DNA of 41,757 nt from Cyanophora paradoxa. Its lineage: Eukaryota > Glaucocystophyceae > Cyanophorales > Cyanophoraceae. Below the pieces are notes generated by a model. The model did not search any database. It saw nothing but the letters and a program-made list of their open reading frames with translations, and was not told the origin of the DNA. The translations under genes were made by a program, and so were the position numbers. Location of the stretch: NCBI GenBank assembly GCA_004431415.1, contig QPMI01000308.1, positions 1-41,757 of the forward strand, read 5' to 3'. Every line of letters starts with the position of its first letter. The first letter of the stretch is position 1. Below, in pieces: positions 1 to 10,505 of this stretch.

Positions 1-137
1 CACGGTGCCGTCCCCGCCCCGCCCTCCGTCCCGGGGCGCTCTGAGGCGGCCCCCGGCAGCTGCGGCGGGCGGGGAAGCGGGCGGGGAAGCCGCGGGCGGT
101 GACGTGGGCGGGGGCGGTGGGCGGCGCGGGCGTCGCG

Positions 138-3100
138 ATGAAGCAGCAGAACGGGCTCGGGAGCGTCGCCGAGGAGCCGGGGGAGAACGGCGGGGGGGAC
201 AGGGCCGGGCACTCGGACGACGACGAGGAGGCGCGCCCCGAGGGCGGGACGCGCGGGGGCAGAGGTGGGGCGGGGCGCTCACGCGGGGCGGGGGCAGGTG
301 GTGGAGGCTGGCAGCATCTGCCCGGGGCCCCTCGCGAGCCTGGGCAAGGAGGCCGACGAGTCGGGCCAGGCCCTGCTGCCGGCCCCCGGCGGGCAGGGGC
401 GGCGCATGTCTGCCCCGATGGCGCGCCCGGCCCTCGCGGAGGCCTCCAAGGTCCACTTCGGGTCGCAGCTCAGCGCCAGCGGCGGGGCGAGCCGCTGGCG
501 CACTGCCGCCGACCGCGTCATCGCCGTGCGCGCCCGCCCGCCCGGCGCCCGTCTTCCGTCCAGCTGAGGGAGGGGGCGCAGAGCCAGCCGGACGACCCGC
601 TGAAGGAGCGGGCCCAGTCGCTGCAGGCCATCGTCCGCGCCGCCGCCTCCGTCGCCAAGATGGCCCGCTCCCAGGTGCGCGGCCGAGCGACCGCGCCCCC
701 GCCGCGGCGCGTCGAGGGGGCGGCGGGCAGGCGGCGGTGATCGCGGCGGCGGCGCGGGCGGCGGAGCAGGCGCGGGGCGGCTCCGCGGAGGACGGGGCCG
801 GCAGCGACAGCGACAGCGACGTCACCATCGAGTCGAGCGAGGAGGAGGAGGAGGGGCCGGCCGAGGGCGGGGAGGGCGCGGCCGCCCCGAGGCCGCCCGC
901 CGGGGCCGCCCCCAAGGGAGACGTGGAGGCCGGCGCGCCCTCCTCCTCGGAGCAGCAGAAGAAGAAGGGGGAGGCGGTGGACCCGCGGGCGGCGCGGCGG
1001 GAGGAGAAGCGGCGCTGGCGGGCCGAGCGGCGGCAGCGCAAGAAGACCGTCGGGGGCAGCCTCGTGGACGCCATCCTCGACGAGTTCGAGGCGCGCCGGG
1101 GCCGGCCCCTCGCGGCGGGCCTCGCTGAGGGCCCCCCCTCCGCGCCGCAGGTGGGGAGCGAGGACGAGGCGGAGGAGGACGAGGAGCTCGGCAAGCTCGA
1201 GATCGAGCTCATGGCGCGCGCCGTTCTGCTCTCCCCTCCGCCCCCCGCCTCACCTTGGCGCGCAGAGCGCGGGGTCGTACACCAAGGGGCAGCAGGAGGC
1301 GAAGGAGGAGGCGAAGGAGGCGGCGGCGGGGATTGCCGCGGCGGGGGGCATCGGCGCCGCCGGCAACCGCCGCATCTCCCTCCAGGCCGCCTCCCTCTCC
1401 GACCTCAGCCGCACCCTCGTCCGCCGCCCCGCCCCTCCCCGCCCGAGCCCGCGCCGACGCCCCCGCAGGTCAACAAGCGGCGGGAGGAGCTCGCGAGCAA
1501 TCTCTCCTCCACCCGCGTCACCGCCGCCCGCGTGCGCCGGCGCCCCCGCCCCCGCCCTCGCCCCCCTCCCCCCGCGGGCCTGAGGGGCGGGGCCAGTTCG
1601 TGGCGCGGATGGCGCGGGACGTGGGCCTCGTGCGCCTGCGCGGCACGAGCCGCATGGCCCTCCTCACCTTCGACGACAAGGCCCTCGACAAGGCCCGCCC
1701 CCGCCGCCCCCCCGCGCCCCCGCGCCCCGCGCCGATGCGCACCCGCAGGAGTTCTGGCGGCTGCGGTTCGAGGATACGCTGTACCCCGCGCGGCGCATCG
1801 TGGTCTTCGCCTTCCTGCACAGCCTGCTGTGGCCCGTCGTCGAGCTGCTCGGGGGCGTCCCCGACCTCGCGAACCGGGCGGCGCTGCGGTGGGCGATGAG
1901 CCTGCCCTGGGGCGCCCTCCTCCTCGGCTTCGCCTTCGCCAAGAAGGCCCTCTTCGCCAAACACCTCCGCCCCGCCGTCCTCTCCCAGGCCCGCAACCCC
2001 CCCCCCCCCCCCCCCCCCCCCCCGCCCCGCCCGCGCGCGCTGCAGCCTCCCCCTGACTCGCCGGGGGCAGCTCCTCCTGGCGACGCTCTACACGGTCGTC
2101 CAGTGCCTCTACCTCGACCCCACCGAGGCGCGCCCCGCCAGCCCCGCCCGCCCCGCCCCGCCCCGCCCCGCCGGCGCCGCGCGAGGGGCGGGGCGCAGGC
2201 GGTGGCGTCGGAGCGGCACACCTCGAGCTTCTACCTCGCCGAGCTCTCCATCCTCCTCCTCCTCATCACGTCCGCCCCGCCTCCCTCTCGAGCGCCGCGT
2301 GCGCGGGCGAGAGCGGGCGGGGCGCCCCGCGGCGGCGGCGCAGGTGCATGCCGGGCCCCGCGGTGCGGTGGATGGAGGCGCTCGCGCTCGCGGCGCTGGC
2401 GCTGGTGCCGCCGCTGGCGGTGCGCCGGCCGCTGCTGCACGTGGAGATGACGCAGCTGGCGGCGATGGCGGCGATGGGCCTCTACCACGCCTGGTTCCAC
2501 GAGCTCGAGGCCCGCCACGAGTTCGAGCTCGAGCGGGAGCTCTCGGTGCGGGAGCAGCAGGTGTGGACGGAGCTGGACGAGTCGGCCCGCCTCCTCACCC
2601 TCTGCCTGCCCCGCCCCATCGTCCGCGCCGCCCTCGAGGTCCCCCGCCCCGCCCCGCCCCGCCCCGCCGGGGGCGCTCCCGCCTGAAGGCTGCCGGGGGC
2701 GCCCGCAGGGGAGGATGGAGATCGGGGCGATGGCCTCGCAGCACTACGACACCGTCGCCGTGTTATGCGCCGACATCGTCGGCTTCGTGAGCGGCCCCGC
2801 CCCCGCCGCCGCCCCCGCGCCGCCCCCGCGCCGCTCACGCGCCCCCCGCAGACGCCGCTCTCGTCGACGCTGGACCCGCAGGACCTCGTCCGCGTCCTCT
2901 CGGAGCTGATCACCGAATGCGACTCGCTCGCCGACAAGCACAAAATCGTCCGCCTGAAGACCATCGGCGACGCCTGGCTCGCAGGTGGGCGGGGCCCCTC
3001 ACCACCGGGAGCCCGGCGCCCCTCACGCTTCACCCGCAATCATACGCAGTGGCGGGCATGGAGGGGGCGCTGGACGCGGCGGCGGCGGCGCGGCTGATCA

Positions 3101-3611
3101 GCCTCGGGCTGGACATCGCCAAGGTCTTCAAGGAGGCGAGCGCGCGCTTCCAGCTCGCCATCAACGTGCGCATCGGCATCGCCAGCGGGCCCTGCTCCGG
3201 CGGCATCATCGGCAACAAGCGCTGGTTCTGGTCCGCCCGCCCCCTCCTCCCCCGCCTCCCCGCTGCCCCCTCTCACGGGCGGCAGGGACCTCTTCGGGGA
3301 GGCGATGGACAGCGCCGGCTCCCACGAGGCCGGCGGTGTCCCCGGCCGCGTCCACGTGCGCCCGCCCTCTTCCGCTCTCCTTCGCGCGCCCCCGGATCGC
3401 GACCGCCGCCGGGGAGCAGGTCTCCAAGGAGGTCCGCCTGATGGTGGGCGACGCGTTCATCTTCGAGCCGCGGCACCCGGCGCCGGCGTCGCGGGCGGAG
3501 GGGGCCGAGGGGCCGGCGTCGCCGGCGGGCGCGCCGCCTCCCTCGCCGGCCGCGCTGCACGACCCGCACGAGGAGGAGGCCCGCCTCGAGTCGTACCTCG
3601 TCATCGCCTGA
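138..3611 (+). CDS. Membrane-bound class III adenylate cyclase, multi-exon
   Basis: Converts ATP to cAMP if active. The C-terminal exons (about 2715-3611) splice into one cyclase homology domain: LCADIVGF (first metal Asp), then LKTIGDAWLAVAGM (second metal Asp, with Lys before TIG), then WDLFGEAMDSAG and GGVPGRVHVSKEV. Lys before TIG and Asp before LFG are the adenine-type pair; guanylate cyclases have Glu and Cys. The Asn and Arg that normally follow in NxxxR are Asp and Ser here, so catalysis may be weak. Upstream, about 1749-2480 encodes several hydrophobic segments (e.g. VVFAFLHSLLWPVVELL, ELSILLLLIT), then a helical stretch around 2490-2640 like a signalling helix. The N-terminal third is acidic and low-complexity (DSDSDVTIESSEEEEE near 800). 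The start is the first ATG of an acidic exon and is uncertain. At least three introns have GC donors. The stop is TGA at 3609-3611. Domain call is firm; exon borders are approximate. Confidence 0.82.
1989..2070 (+). other. GC-AG intron with poly-C tract in cyclase gene
   Basis: The intron begins GCCCGC directly after a CAG codon and ends GGGGGCAG. It contains no GT dinucleotide. A run of more than 20 C lies at about 1998-2022. Removing it joins two hydrophobic membrane-segment exons that lie in different frames. Confidence 0.7.
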
Positions 3612-4059
3612 CGCCGCCCTGGCTCTGGCGTTCTGCTAGCCTACTTACCGTTTTTAATGTAGCGAGCATGGATATCTATAGAAGTGTCAGTGCGCATTCC
3701 AATTCACGTCCCGGAGTCTGATAGCTATTCGCCGATGCCGGGCGCGCGGCGATAGCGCTCCGTCCGGACGCGTGCGCGATACGAAAGTTGCGCTATGTCC
3801 GCGCTCTGCGCATGCGGAAGCCAATTGCGCATGCAAAGCGTTAAGCACGCGCTCCGCGCGCGGCCGGTGACGCCGGCGCCGGCCAGCGAAGCTCGAGGTC
3901 TTCCCCCCCTCTCTCGCCCCCCCCCCTGGGGGGTAGAGGCGCGCCTCAATTCAAAATTCGCTTGACTTCGTCGCTCCCAGCTCGGTCTCTCGAGCGCCGC
4001 TGAGCTCCGCCCGCCGCCGCGGCATACTACAGGCCCGCACAGCCGTTGAAGCACTCGCC
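3612..4059. other. Intergenic: cyclase 3' end and helicase-gene promoter
   Basis: No gene seen. The first 100 bases after the cyclase stop are much less GC-rich than the coding DNA and probably hold the 3' UTR; I see no canonical AATAAA. About 3760-3960 contains CG-rich short inverted stretches and a C run at 3929-3937. No TATA box is evident before the start at 4060. Confidence 0.5.
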
Positions 4060-7000
4060 ATGGAGGTTGATGCGCTCTCGGCGGTGAAGCGCGAGGGCGA
4101 GCCGTCGTCCTCCGCGGCCGCGAAGCGCGCGAGGACCTCGCCTCCCGAGGTGATAGTCATCTCGGACAGCGACGACAGCGACATCGAAACTGTGTCGCCG
4201 CCGCGGGACAATGCTCGCGTGGATCTCCGCACGCCGTCTGCAGCGCCGCGCGACGATGAGAACGATGAAGGGGGCGAAATTCGGGTGCGCTTAGGCCGCC
4301 CCTTCGGCGCGGGGAGCACACCTTCACGCCAGTTCGAATTCAGGTCACCGGAGCGATGGACGGCCTCGCGCAGATGGCACCCCACAGTCGCCAGTGTACG
4401 TACCTCCTTGCTCCACGCATTTGGATTGTCTAGGGAACGCCGGCGTGGTCGGTAAATTCGAGGTGACGCCCGGCGCCGCAGACTGTTTGAAGTACAAGCA
4501 CGTCGCTCGGAGCGACCCTGGGAACAAGGAGCACTGCGAAAAATGCTGCTGCTGGGTGTGCGACAAGCCTGTCGCGCAGTGCGTCGACTGGAGCAACCAC
4601 TGCGCGGCGACCGATTCCAGCCCCCACTGGGCGGCGGAACGCGCACGGCTCAGGCGGATCAACGGCGCGGGCCAGAAGAGCTCCAGCTCGCAGGGGACTT
4701 CCGTCGCGCGCTGGCTCAGCAGCGGGTCCGCCCAGCGGTCTAGCAGCGCTTCCTCCTCCAGCTCCTCCGCCGTCGCGACCGCCCGCGCCCTCTCCATCTC
4801 CAGCACCTCCCCCTCGCCCTCGTCTTCCTCGGCGTCGTCGTCGGGCTCGGACGCGCTGCGCCGGGCCGAGGCGGCGCGGCTCGCGCGGGAGCAGATGAGG
4901 GCCGATGGTAACAGCGCATCTCCTTCTGATCTCCGATACACGGCGTTGGATTCTCTGACATGCGCTGGCCACAGCGATCCGGAGCGCGGAGGAGTGGGCA
5001 CGCCACAACCGGCAGCTGCGGGAAGACCGCGAGCGGAGGCAGCGCGAGGCGCGCGAGCGCGAGCGGCAGCAGCGCGAGGAGCAGGCGCGGCAGCAGCGCG
5101 AGGGCGCGGACCCCAGGGCGGAGGGCGCGGACCTCAGGGCGGAGTTCGTGGAGATGATGAACATCGGGCTCCGCGGGGCCTCCTCCTCTTCCGCCCCCGC
5201 CGCGACGCTCGCGGTCGTGGCCCCCCAGCCGGAGGTCAAGCCCAAGCCCAAGCCGAAGCCGCCGGCCAAGCCGCCGCGGGACGTGGACCCCTGCAAGTAC
5301 GCGGGGCACATCGACTTCGTCGGCCGCGTGCGCCCCACGGCCCCTCCCCCGCGCGCGCCCCCGCAGACGGGCGCCGGTCGCAGTTCGGGCCCGAGGAGGC
5401 GCTCAAGGCGGCCCTCGAGGGGCTCCCCGCCGACTGCGAGCTCGACTACGTCCTCAGATACCTCCGCTTCAAGGTGCCGCCCGCGGCAACGCGGCCCGCG
5501 CCCGCAGCCAGCGGCCCTGACCCCCCGCAGGACGATGTCAGGACGGAGGCGTTCATCTCGAACGCCACCCCGGGCTTCGACGTGCGCGCCCCCGGATCGC
5601 CTTCGCCGCCTCCCGCCGAACCCCCGCCGCCCGCCAGTGCGTCACGGGCCAGAGCTCGATCCACATCACGACGCTCTGCGAGGTGGCGACGGAGGGGACG
5701 ACGCGCATCAAGATCCGCGTGCGTGCCCGGCTCGAGGCCCGCCGCCCTGCGCCGGGTCGGGGCCGAGGCGGGGCCGCCCAGGTGCACGTCTTCGTGAAGG
5801 AGGCCATCTACCGCGTCGAGTCGGACCTCCTCTGCTCCCTCCTCCTCCGCATCGTGCCCTGCGTCCCCGAGTCCCCGGCCGGTCCGCGCGCGCCCCGCCC
5901 GCCCCGGCCCCCCGCCTCGACGCCGAGACCCGCCGCCAGCCGTCGGGCCCTTCCTGCCCGTCGCGATGCCCCCGCCCGAGCGCGTCCGCTCGGCCGCCGG
6001 CCCCGACCAGACCGTCCGCAAAGCCAGCGAGGGCAAGCGTGCGTGCCCTGCCCCCGTCGCCCCGCCTGCTGTCGCGCGCTCCCGCCTATGCTGCCGGCAG
6101 CGTGCATCTCGTGGGGCGACGAGGCGGGCGTGAACGTCAACCGCCTCTTCAAGCTCGACGCGCTGTGCGGCAATCCGTCACCGTGTTCAGGCGAGGAGCC
6201 GGCGCCCGCCTCACGCCACCCCCGCCGCGCAGCATGGAGTCCGTCCTCTCGGAGGGGTACAGGGAGGAGGAGCAGCCCGAGGGCCTCGCCGTCGAGCTCC
6301 GCAACTACCAGCGCCAGGTCCCGTGCCCCTCCCCCCCGGTCGCGGGACCCGCGGCCCGAGCGGCGGGGAACGCGCAGTCGCTGGCCTTCATGCTGGACCG
6401 CGAGCGCTCGACCACGTCCCTCGCGGAGGACTGGCACACCGCCCTCACCGTCCGCCCCTTCCCCCCGCCCGCCCCGCCCGGCCGCGCCGGCCTGAGCCCC
6501 GGCGGGACGGGCAGCTGGCGGACGGGCAGCGGGTGCTGATCTGCCCGGTGACGGGGGAGGTCCACCTGGAGGGCCACCCGCAGGCCAACTTCGCCATGCC
6601 GCAGGCCCGCGGCGGCATCCTCGCCGAGGAGATGGGCCTCGGCAAGGCCCGGCCCCGCCCCCGCCCCGCCCGCCCCGCCCCGCCCGCCGCCCCTTGTGAC
6701 GCCCGGGCAGACCGTGGAGCTCCTCGCGCTCGTGTTGAAGAACCGCATCCCGGCGCCGGCGCCCCCGGAGGCCACGCCCACCGTCAACAACCGCGCCAAG
6801 TCCCGCGCCACCCTCATCGTCTGCCCCGTGCGCGCCGCAGCCCCGCCCTCGCCTGCCCGCTCTGCGTTTAACGCGGAGCGCAGGTCTCGCTCCTGGGGCA
6901 GTGGAAGCAGGAGCTGAAGCGCAAGCTGACCGAGCCGCTCGACGTCTACGTCTACCACACCGGTGCCCCCGCGCCTCGCGATCGCGCCCCGTCCCGCGCC

Positions 7001-10000
7001 CCCGCGCTCGCCGACGCCGGGGGCAGGCCGCACGTCGGACCCGAAGCAGCTGCTGGACCACGACGTGGTCCTCACGACGTGCGCCCCGCCTCCTTTGGGG
7101 GCCTCGCGGGCGGCGCCCCCCGCCTGACGCGCAGCGGCTCGCCCCAGGTACTCCATCGTGCAGCGCGACGGCGACGCGTCGGCCCTCCACTGCATCGACT
7201 GTGCGCCGCGCCGGCCCCCCGGGCCGCCCCCCGGGCCGCCCCCGACGCCCGCGCAGGGCACCGCATCGTGCTCGACGAGTGCCACTACATCAAGAACAAG
7301 GCGGCGGCCGGGACGAAGGCCATCGCGGCGCTCCGCACGGGCCACAAGGCTCGCCCCCCCTCTCCCCGGGGGCACGCGCCGGCGGCTGAGGGGCGGGGCC
7401 GGCGCGCCGGGGCGCAGTGGTGCGTGTCGGGGACGCCGGTGCAGACGAAGGTGGACGACCTGCACCAGCTCCTCTGCTTCCTCGAGGTCGCCCCCTTCAC
7501 GTCCCCCACCGTCTTCGCCCGGCGCGTCCAGAAGGCCTACGAGCGCGGCTGCCGCTCGGGCGCCCTCCTTCTCCGCACCATCCTCCGCCACTGCATGATG
7601 CGCCACGTCAAGACGCAGAGGGCCCGCCCCGCGCCCCGCCGGCCCCGCGCCGCGCCGGCCCGCCCCCTCACTCCGCCCCCCAGATCAATGGCGTGCCCCT
7701 CGTCTCGTTGCCCCCCAAGGAGCACCGGACGGTCAGACGTTCCCCGTACATTCCTCCGCTCCGCCCGTGCCGACCCCTTCGGGTGCGCGGCAGGTGATGC
7801 TGGAGCTTGCGCCGCACGAGCGGACCCTCTACGGGCACCTCTTCGGGCTCGTGAAGCCGCAGTTCGACACCATCGCCGTTGGTGCGTGAAGCCGCGCTTC
7901 GGCGCCGCCGCCGTCGGTGACGCTGCGTGTAGACAACTACACCCTCCGCACCAACTACATGACCTACACCTCCCTCCTCCTCCCCCTCCGCTCCTTCTGC
8001 TCGGTGCGGCCCCGCCGCGGCCCCCGCCCTCGCGCCGCTGAGGCGGGCGGCGCAGGACGCCGGGCTGCTCCCCCTCGAGAAGTACCTCCCCGAGGCGCAC
8101 CGCGGTCCGCCGCGCCCGCCCCGCGCCCCGCGCCCCGCGCCCCGCGCCCCGCGCCCCGCGCCCCGCGCCCCGCGCCCCGCGCCGACGCCCTCTCGCGCGC
8201 CAGGCAAGCGCGGGGAGGACTTCGAGCCCTGCAAGACCGCCGTCTCGCTCGCCGCCGTCGTCGAGTGGCTCCAGGCCGCCAACCCCCGCGCCGGTGCGCC
8301 GGCGCCGCGACGAGCGCGCCTGGCCGCCCCTCGCTCACCGGCGCCCGGCAGAGGGGCTCGAGGCCCGCGTCCGCGCCACGGGCGAGTCGCTTAGCCGCGG
8401 CGAGGAGCGATGCGCGGTGCGGGGGCCCCGCCAGCCCGCCCCCGCCGCCGCCGGGGCGCTGAGATGCGTTCAGATCTGCCTGGACGCCATCACGACGCCG
8501 ACGTTCACCCTCTGCGGCCACGTCTTCTGCAGGGACTGCGTCGAGGCGAGGGCGGGAGGGCGCGCGGGGCGTGCGGGGCGCGGCCTGAGGCGCCCCCGCA
8601 GGTCCACGTCGAGGTCAACGAGGAGGACCCGGTCTGCCCGACCTGCCGCAAGACGTCCGCCCGCCCGCCCCTCCTCGCCCCGCCGGCCCGACGGAGCGCG
8701 CTGCGGCGGCAGGATCAAGAAGAAGGACCTGAAGACAGTCTCCGGGGAGTCGATCCGGAAGCTGAAGCCCGAGGGCGGGCCGCTGCCGGCCGAGGCCGGC
8801 GAGGAGGGGGGCGAGGGGGAGGGCGAGGGGGCCGAGTCGCCCCAGGCGAGCTTCGAGGGGCGCATCCCCGCCGAGGTCCTCCGTGCGCTCCCGCCCTCAG
8901 CCGCTCCGGGCCGGGCCCCCCCTGACGGGCGCCGGCGGCAGAGGCGCACGCGGCGGCCGTCACGGAGGGCGCCCTCTCCACCAAGGCGAGCAGGCCGGGG
9001 GCCCCGGGGGCGAGCGTCGCTGAGGGCGGGGGCGGGGCGGCAGGTGGCGGCGCTGATGGCGGCGCTGGAGGAGATGCGGGAGAAGGACCCGACCTCCAAG
9101 GCCGTCGTCTTCACCCAGGTCGGCTCAGATCAGATCGGGCCGATCTGACCCCGCCTCGCCTGATCCGAGCGGCGGCCGGCGCGCGCAGTTCAACGCGACG
9201 TTCGAGCGGATCGTGCGGGCGCTGCGGCAGCGCGACTTCGGCTTCGTCCGCATCGACGGCGGCATGCCGGCCGGCCAGCGCGCTCGCGCCCTCGAGAAGT
9301 TCGGTGCCGCCCCCGCGCCCTCCCCGCCCCCGCCGCCCCGGCCCCCGCCTCACGGGAGCGCGCGCAGAGACGGACCCGGGGACGACGTGCTTCGTCCTGT
9401 CCATCCGCTCGGGGGCCGTCGGCCTGACACTCACCGCCGCCGACCACTGCTTCGTCCTCGAGCCCTGCATGAACGGTGCGCCCTCGAGCTCGACTTGGCT
9501 TAGGGGTCACGACTCACGAGCAGCTCCCGGGCCGAGTCCCGGGACTCCCGCCGTCTCCCGGGCCGAGTCCCGGCTAGAAAGGCTGGGGCCGCGGCTCGGC
9601 CGCGCCCCTTCGGGATCGCACGAAGGCGCCCGCGAATTCGACTCGGAGCCGCTCATATGAGCGCTGTCCGTTGGCGATCGCGAGAAGCCACAGCCGCATT
9701 GAATAGATCCTTGCGTTGAGACGCTTCGCTAGAAGGCTTCCATAGCTTCGTGGAAGGTTTCGCCAGAAGGCATCTCTCGCGCTGTTAGCAGACTTCAAGA
9801 TTCTTCGCGCGAAGGCAGCCGGCTAGCAGATGACTCGGCGCCTTCGGTCTCCCCTCTAACGCCGTACCCCCCGCAGCGGGCACGGAGGAGCAGGCGGTGA
9901 ACCGCATCTACCGGCTGGGGCAGACGCGGCCGGTGCACATCACGTGCTTCGCGACCAAAGACACGGTCGAGTCGCGCATCCTGGAGGTCCGGCGGGACGC

Positions 10001-10342
10001 CCAGGCGAGCGAGCCCCCGGCCCCGCCCAACTCGAACTTTCGATCCGTCGCCGTCCAACAAGTCTGACGGCGCGCCCCTCGCAGTCCTCCTCCTCCTTCT
10101 CCTTCTCCTCGGCCGCCGGCGCCGTGGACGACGACCCGCCGTACTCGGAGGCGGGGCCCTCGGCGCCCCGGCGCAGGAGGGGCCGCCCCGCCCACCAGCT
10201 CCCCCCCGAGCAGGTGCCCCGCCCCGCCCGCGCCCCCGGGGCCGCCGCCCGCCCACGCGACCGGCAGGCGCCGGGGAGCATCCGGGGCGACAAGCCGGTC
10301 ATGCGCGTCGACGAGTGGCGCAAGGTCTTCAGCCCGTACTAG
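4060..10342 (+). CDS. RAD5/HLTF-type SNF2 ATPase with internal RING finger
   Basis: ATP-dependent translocase and probable ubiquitin E3 of the RAD5/HLTF/RAD16 group, which act in chromatin and DNA-damage tolerance. SNF2 motifs appear in order after splicing: LRNYQRQSLAFMLDRE; Walker A ILAEEMGLGKTVE (about 6620-6720); TLIVCPVSLLGQWKQEL; motif II WHRIVLDECHYIKN (about 7262); WCVSGTPVQ (7418); INGVPLVSLPPKE; motif V LSIRSGAVGLTLTAAD (about 9408); motif VI QAVNRIYRLGQTRPVH (about 9892). A C3HC4 RING sits between the helicase lobes (about 8410-8660: CAIC, CGHVFC, CPTC), the defining layout of this group. The N terminus has a SUMO-interacting motif (EVIVISDSDDSD, residues about 29-40), a Cys/His-rich block (about 4485-4640) and a charged coiled coil (about 4978-5150). 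I did not find a HIRAN domain. Start ATG is in a good context (gccATGg). The gene has over 20 introns, several with GC donors. Confidence 0.92.
6647..6710 (+). other. GC-AG intron splitting Walker A of the helicase
   Basis: The exon before ends ATGGGCCTCGGCAAG (MGLGK) and the exon after begins ACCGTGGAG (TVE). The two codons must be adjacent in the P-loop. The intervening 64 nt start GCCCGG and end GGGCAG and are not a multiple of three, so reading through would break the frame. This is the clearest GC-donor intron in the window. Confidence 0.85.
8123..8178 (+). repeat. Microsatellite, eight copies of a 7-mer, inside an intron
   Basis: Eight perfect head-to-tail copies of GCGCCCC lie in a helicase-gene intron between the exon ending LPEAHR and the exon starting GKRGEDFEP. 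The tract should be length-variable between individuals. Confidence 0.85.
9476..9876 (+). other. Unusually long (401-nt) intron in helicase gene
   Basis: Splicing GTGCGC at 9476 to CGCAG at 9876 joins EPCMN to AGTEEQAVNRIYRLGQ, the normal spacing between SNF2 motifs V and VI. Most other introns of this gene are about 45-80 nt. The insert has a block of repeated GGCCGAGTCCCGG-like words (about 9527-9572) and then a less GC-rich part with GAAGGC-type words. No RNA gene or reading frame was recognised in it. Confidence 0.7.
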
Positions 10343-10505
10343 CCCCGCCCCTCTTTCGTTTTCCTTTTTGTAGCTACCGCCCCGCCTCCAGCGCCGGGGC
10401 AGCAGGATTTTATTTCTTTCTCGCCCAGAGCAAGGGCACATTGAAACCGCTCGTTCTTGAAAGAAGGAATGGAGGGCGGCGGGGCGGCGGGGGGCGGCCG
10501 GGGGG
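10343..10505. other. Short tail-to-tail intergenic spacer
   Basis: Only 163 bp separate the stop codons of the convergent helicase and PPR-like genes, so their 3' UTRs must be very short or overlap. T- and A-rich words occur at about 10360-10375 and 10408-10425; no canonical AATAAA is present on either strand. Confidence 0.5.

Noticed and set aside
5-2056. 683-residue open frame at the start of the window
   Set aside because: It reads through several introns. Only parts of it (e.g. the acidic DSDSDVTIESS stretch) are real exon; the rest is Arg/Pro/Ala-rich translation of GC-rich introns or of wrong frames.
2715-3611. Guanylate cyclase
   Set aside because: The base-selecting positions are Lys (LKTIG) and Asp (DLFG), the adenylate type, not Glu and Cys.
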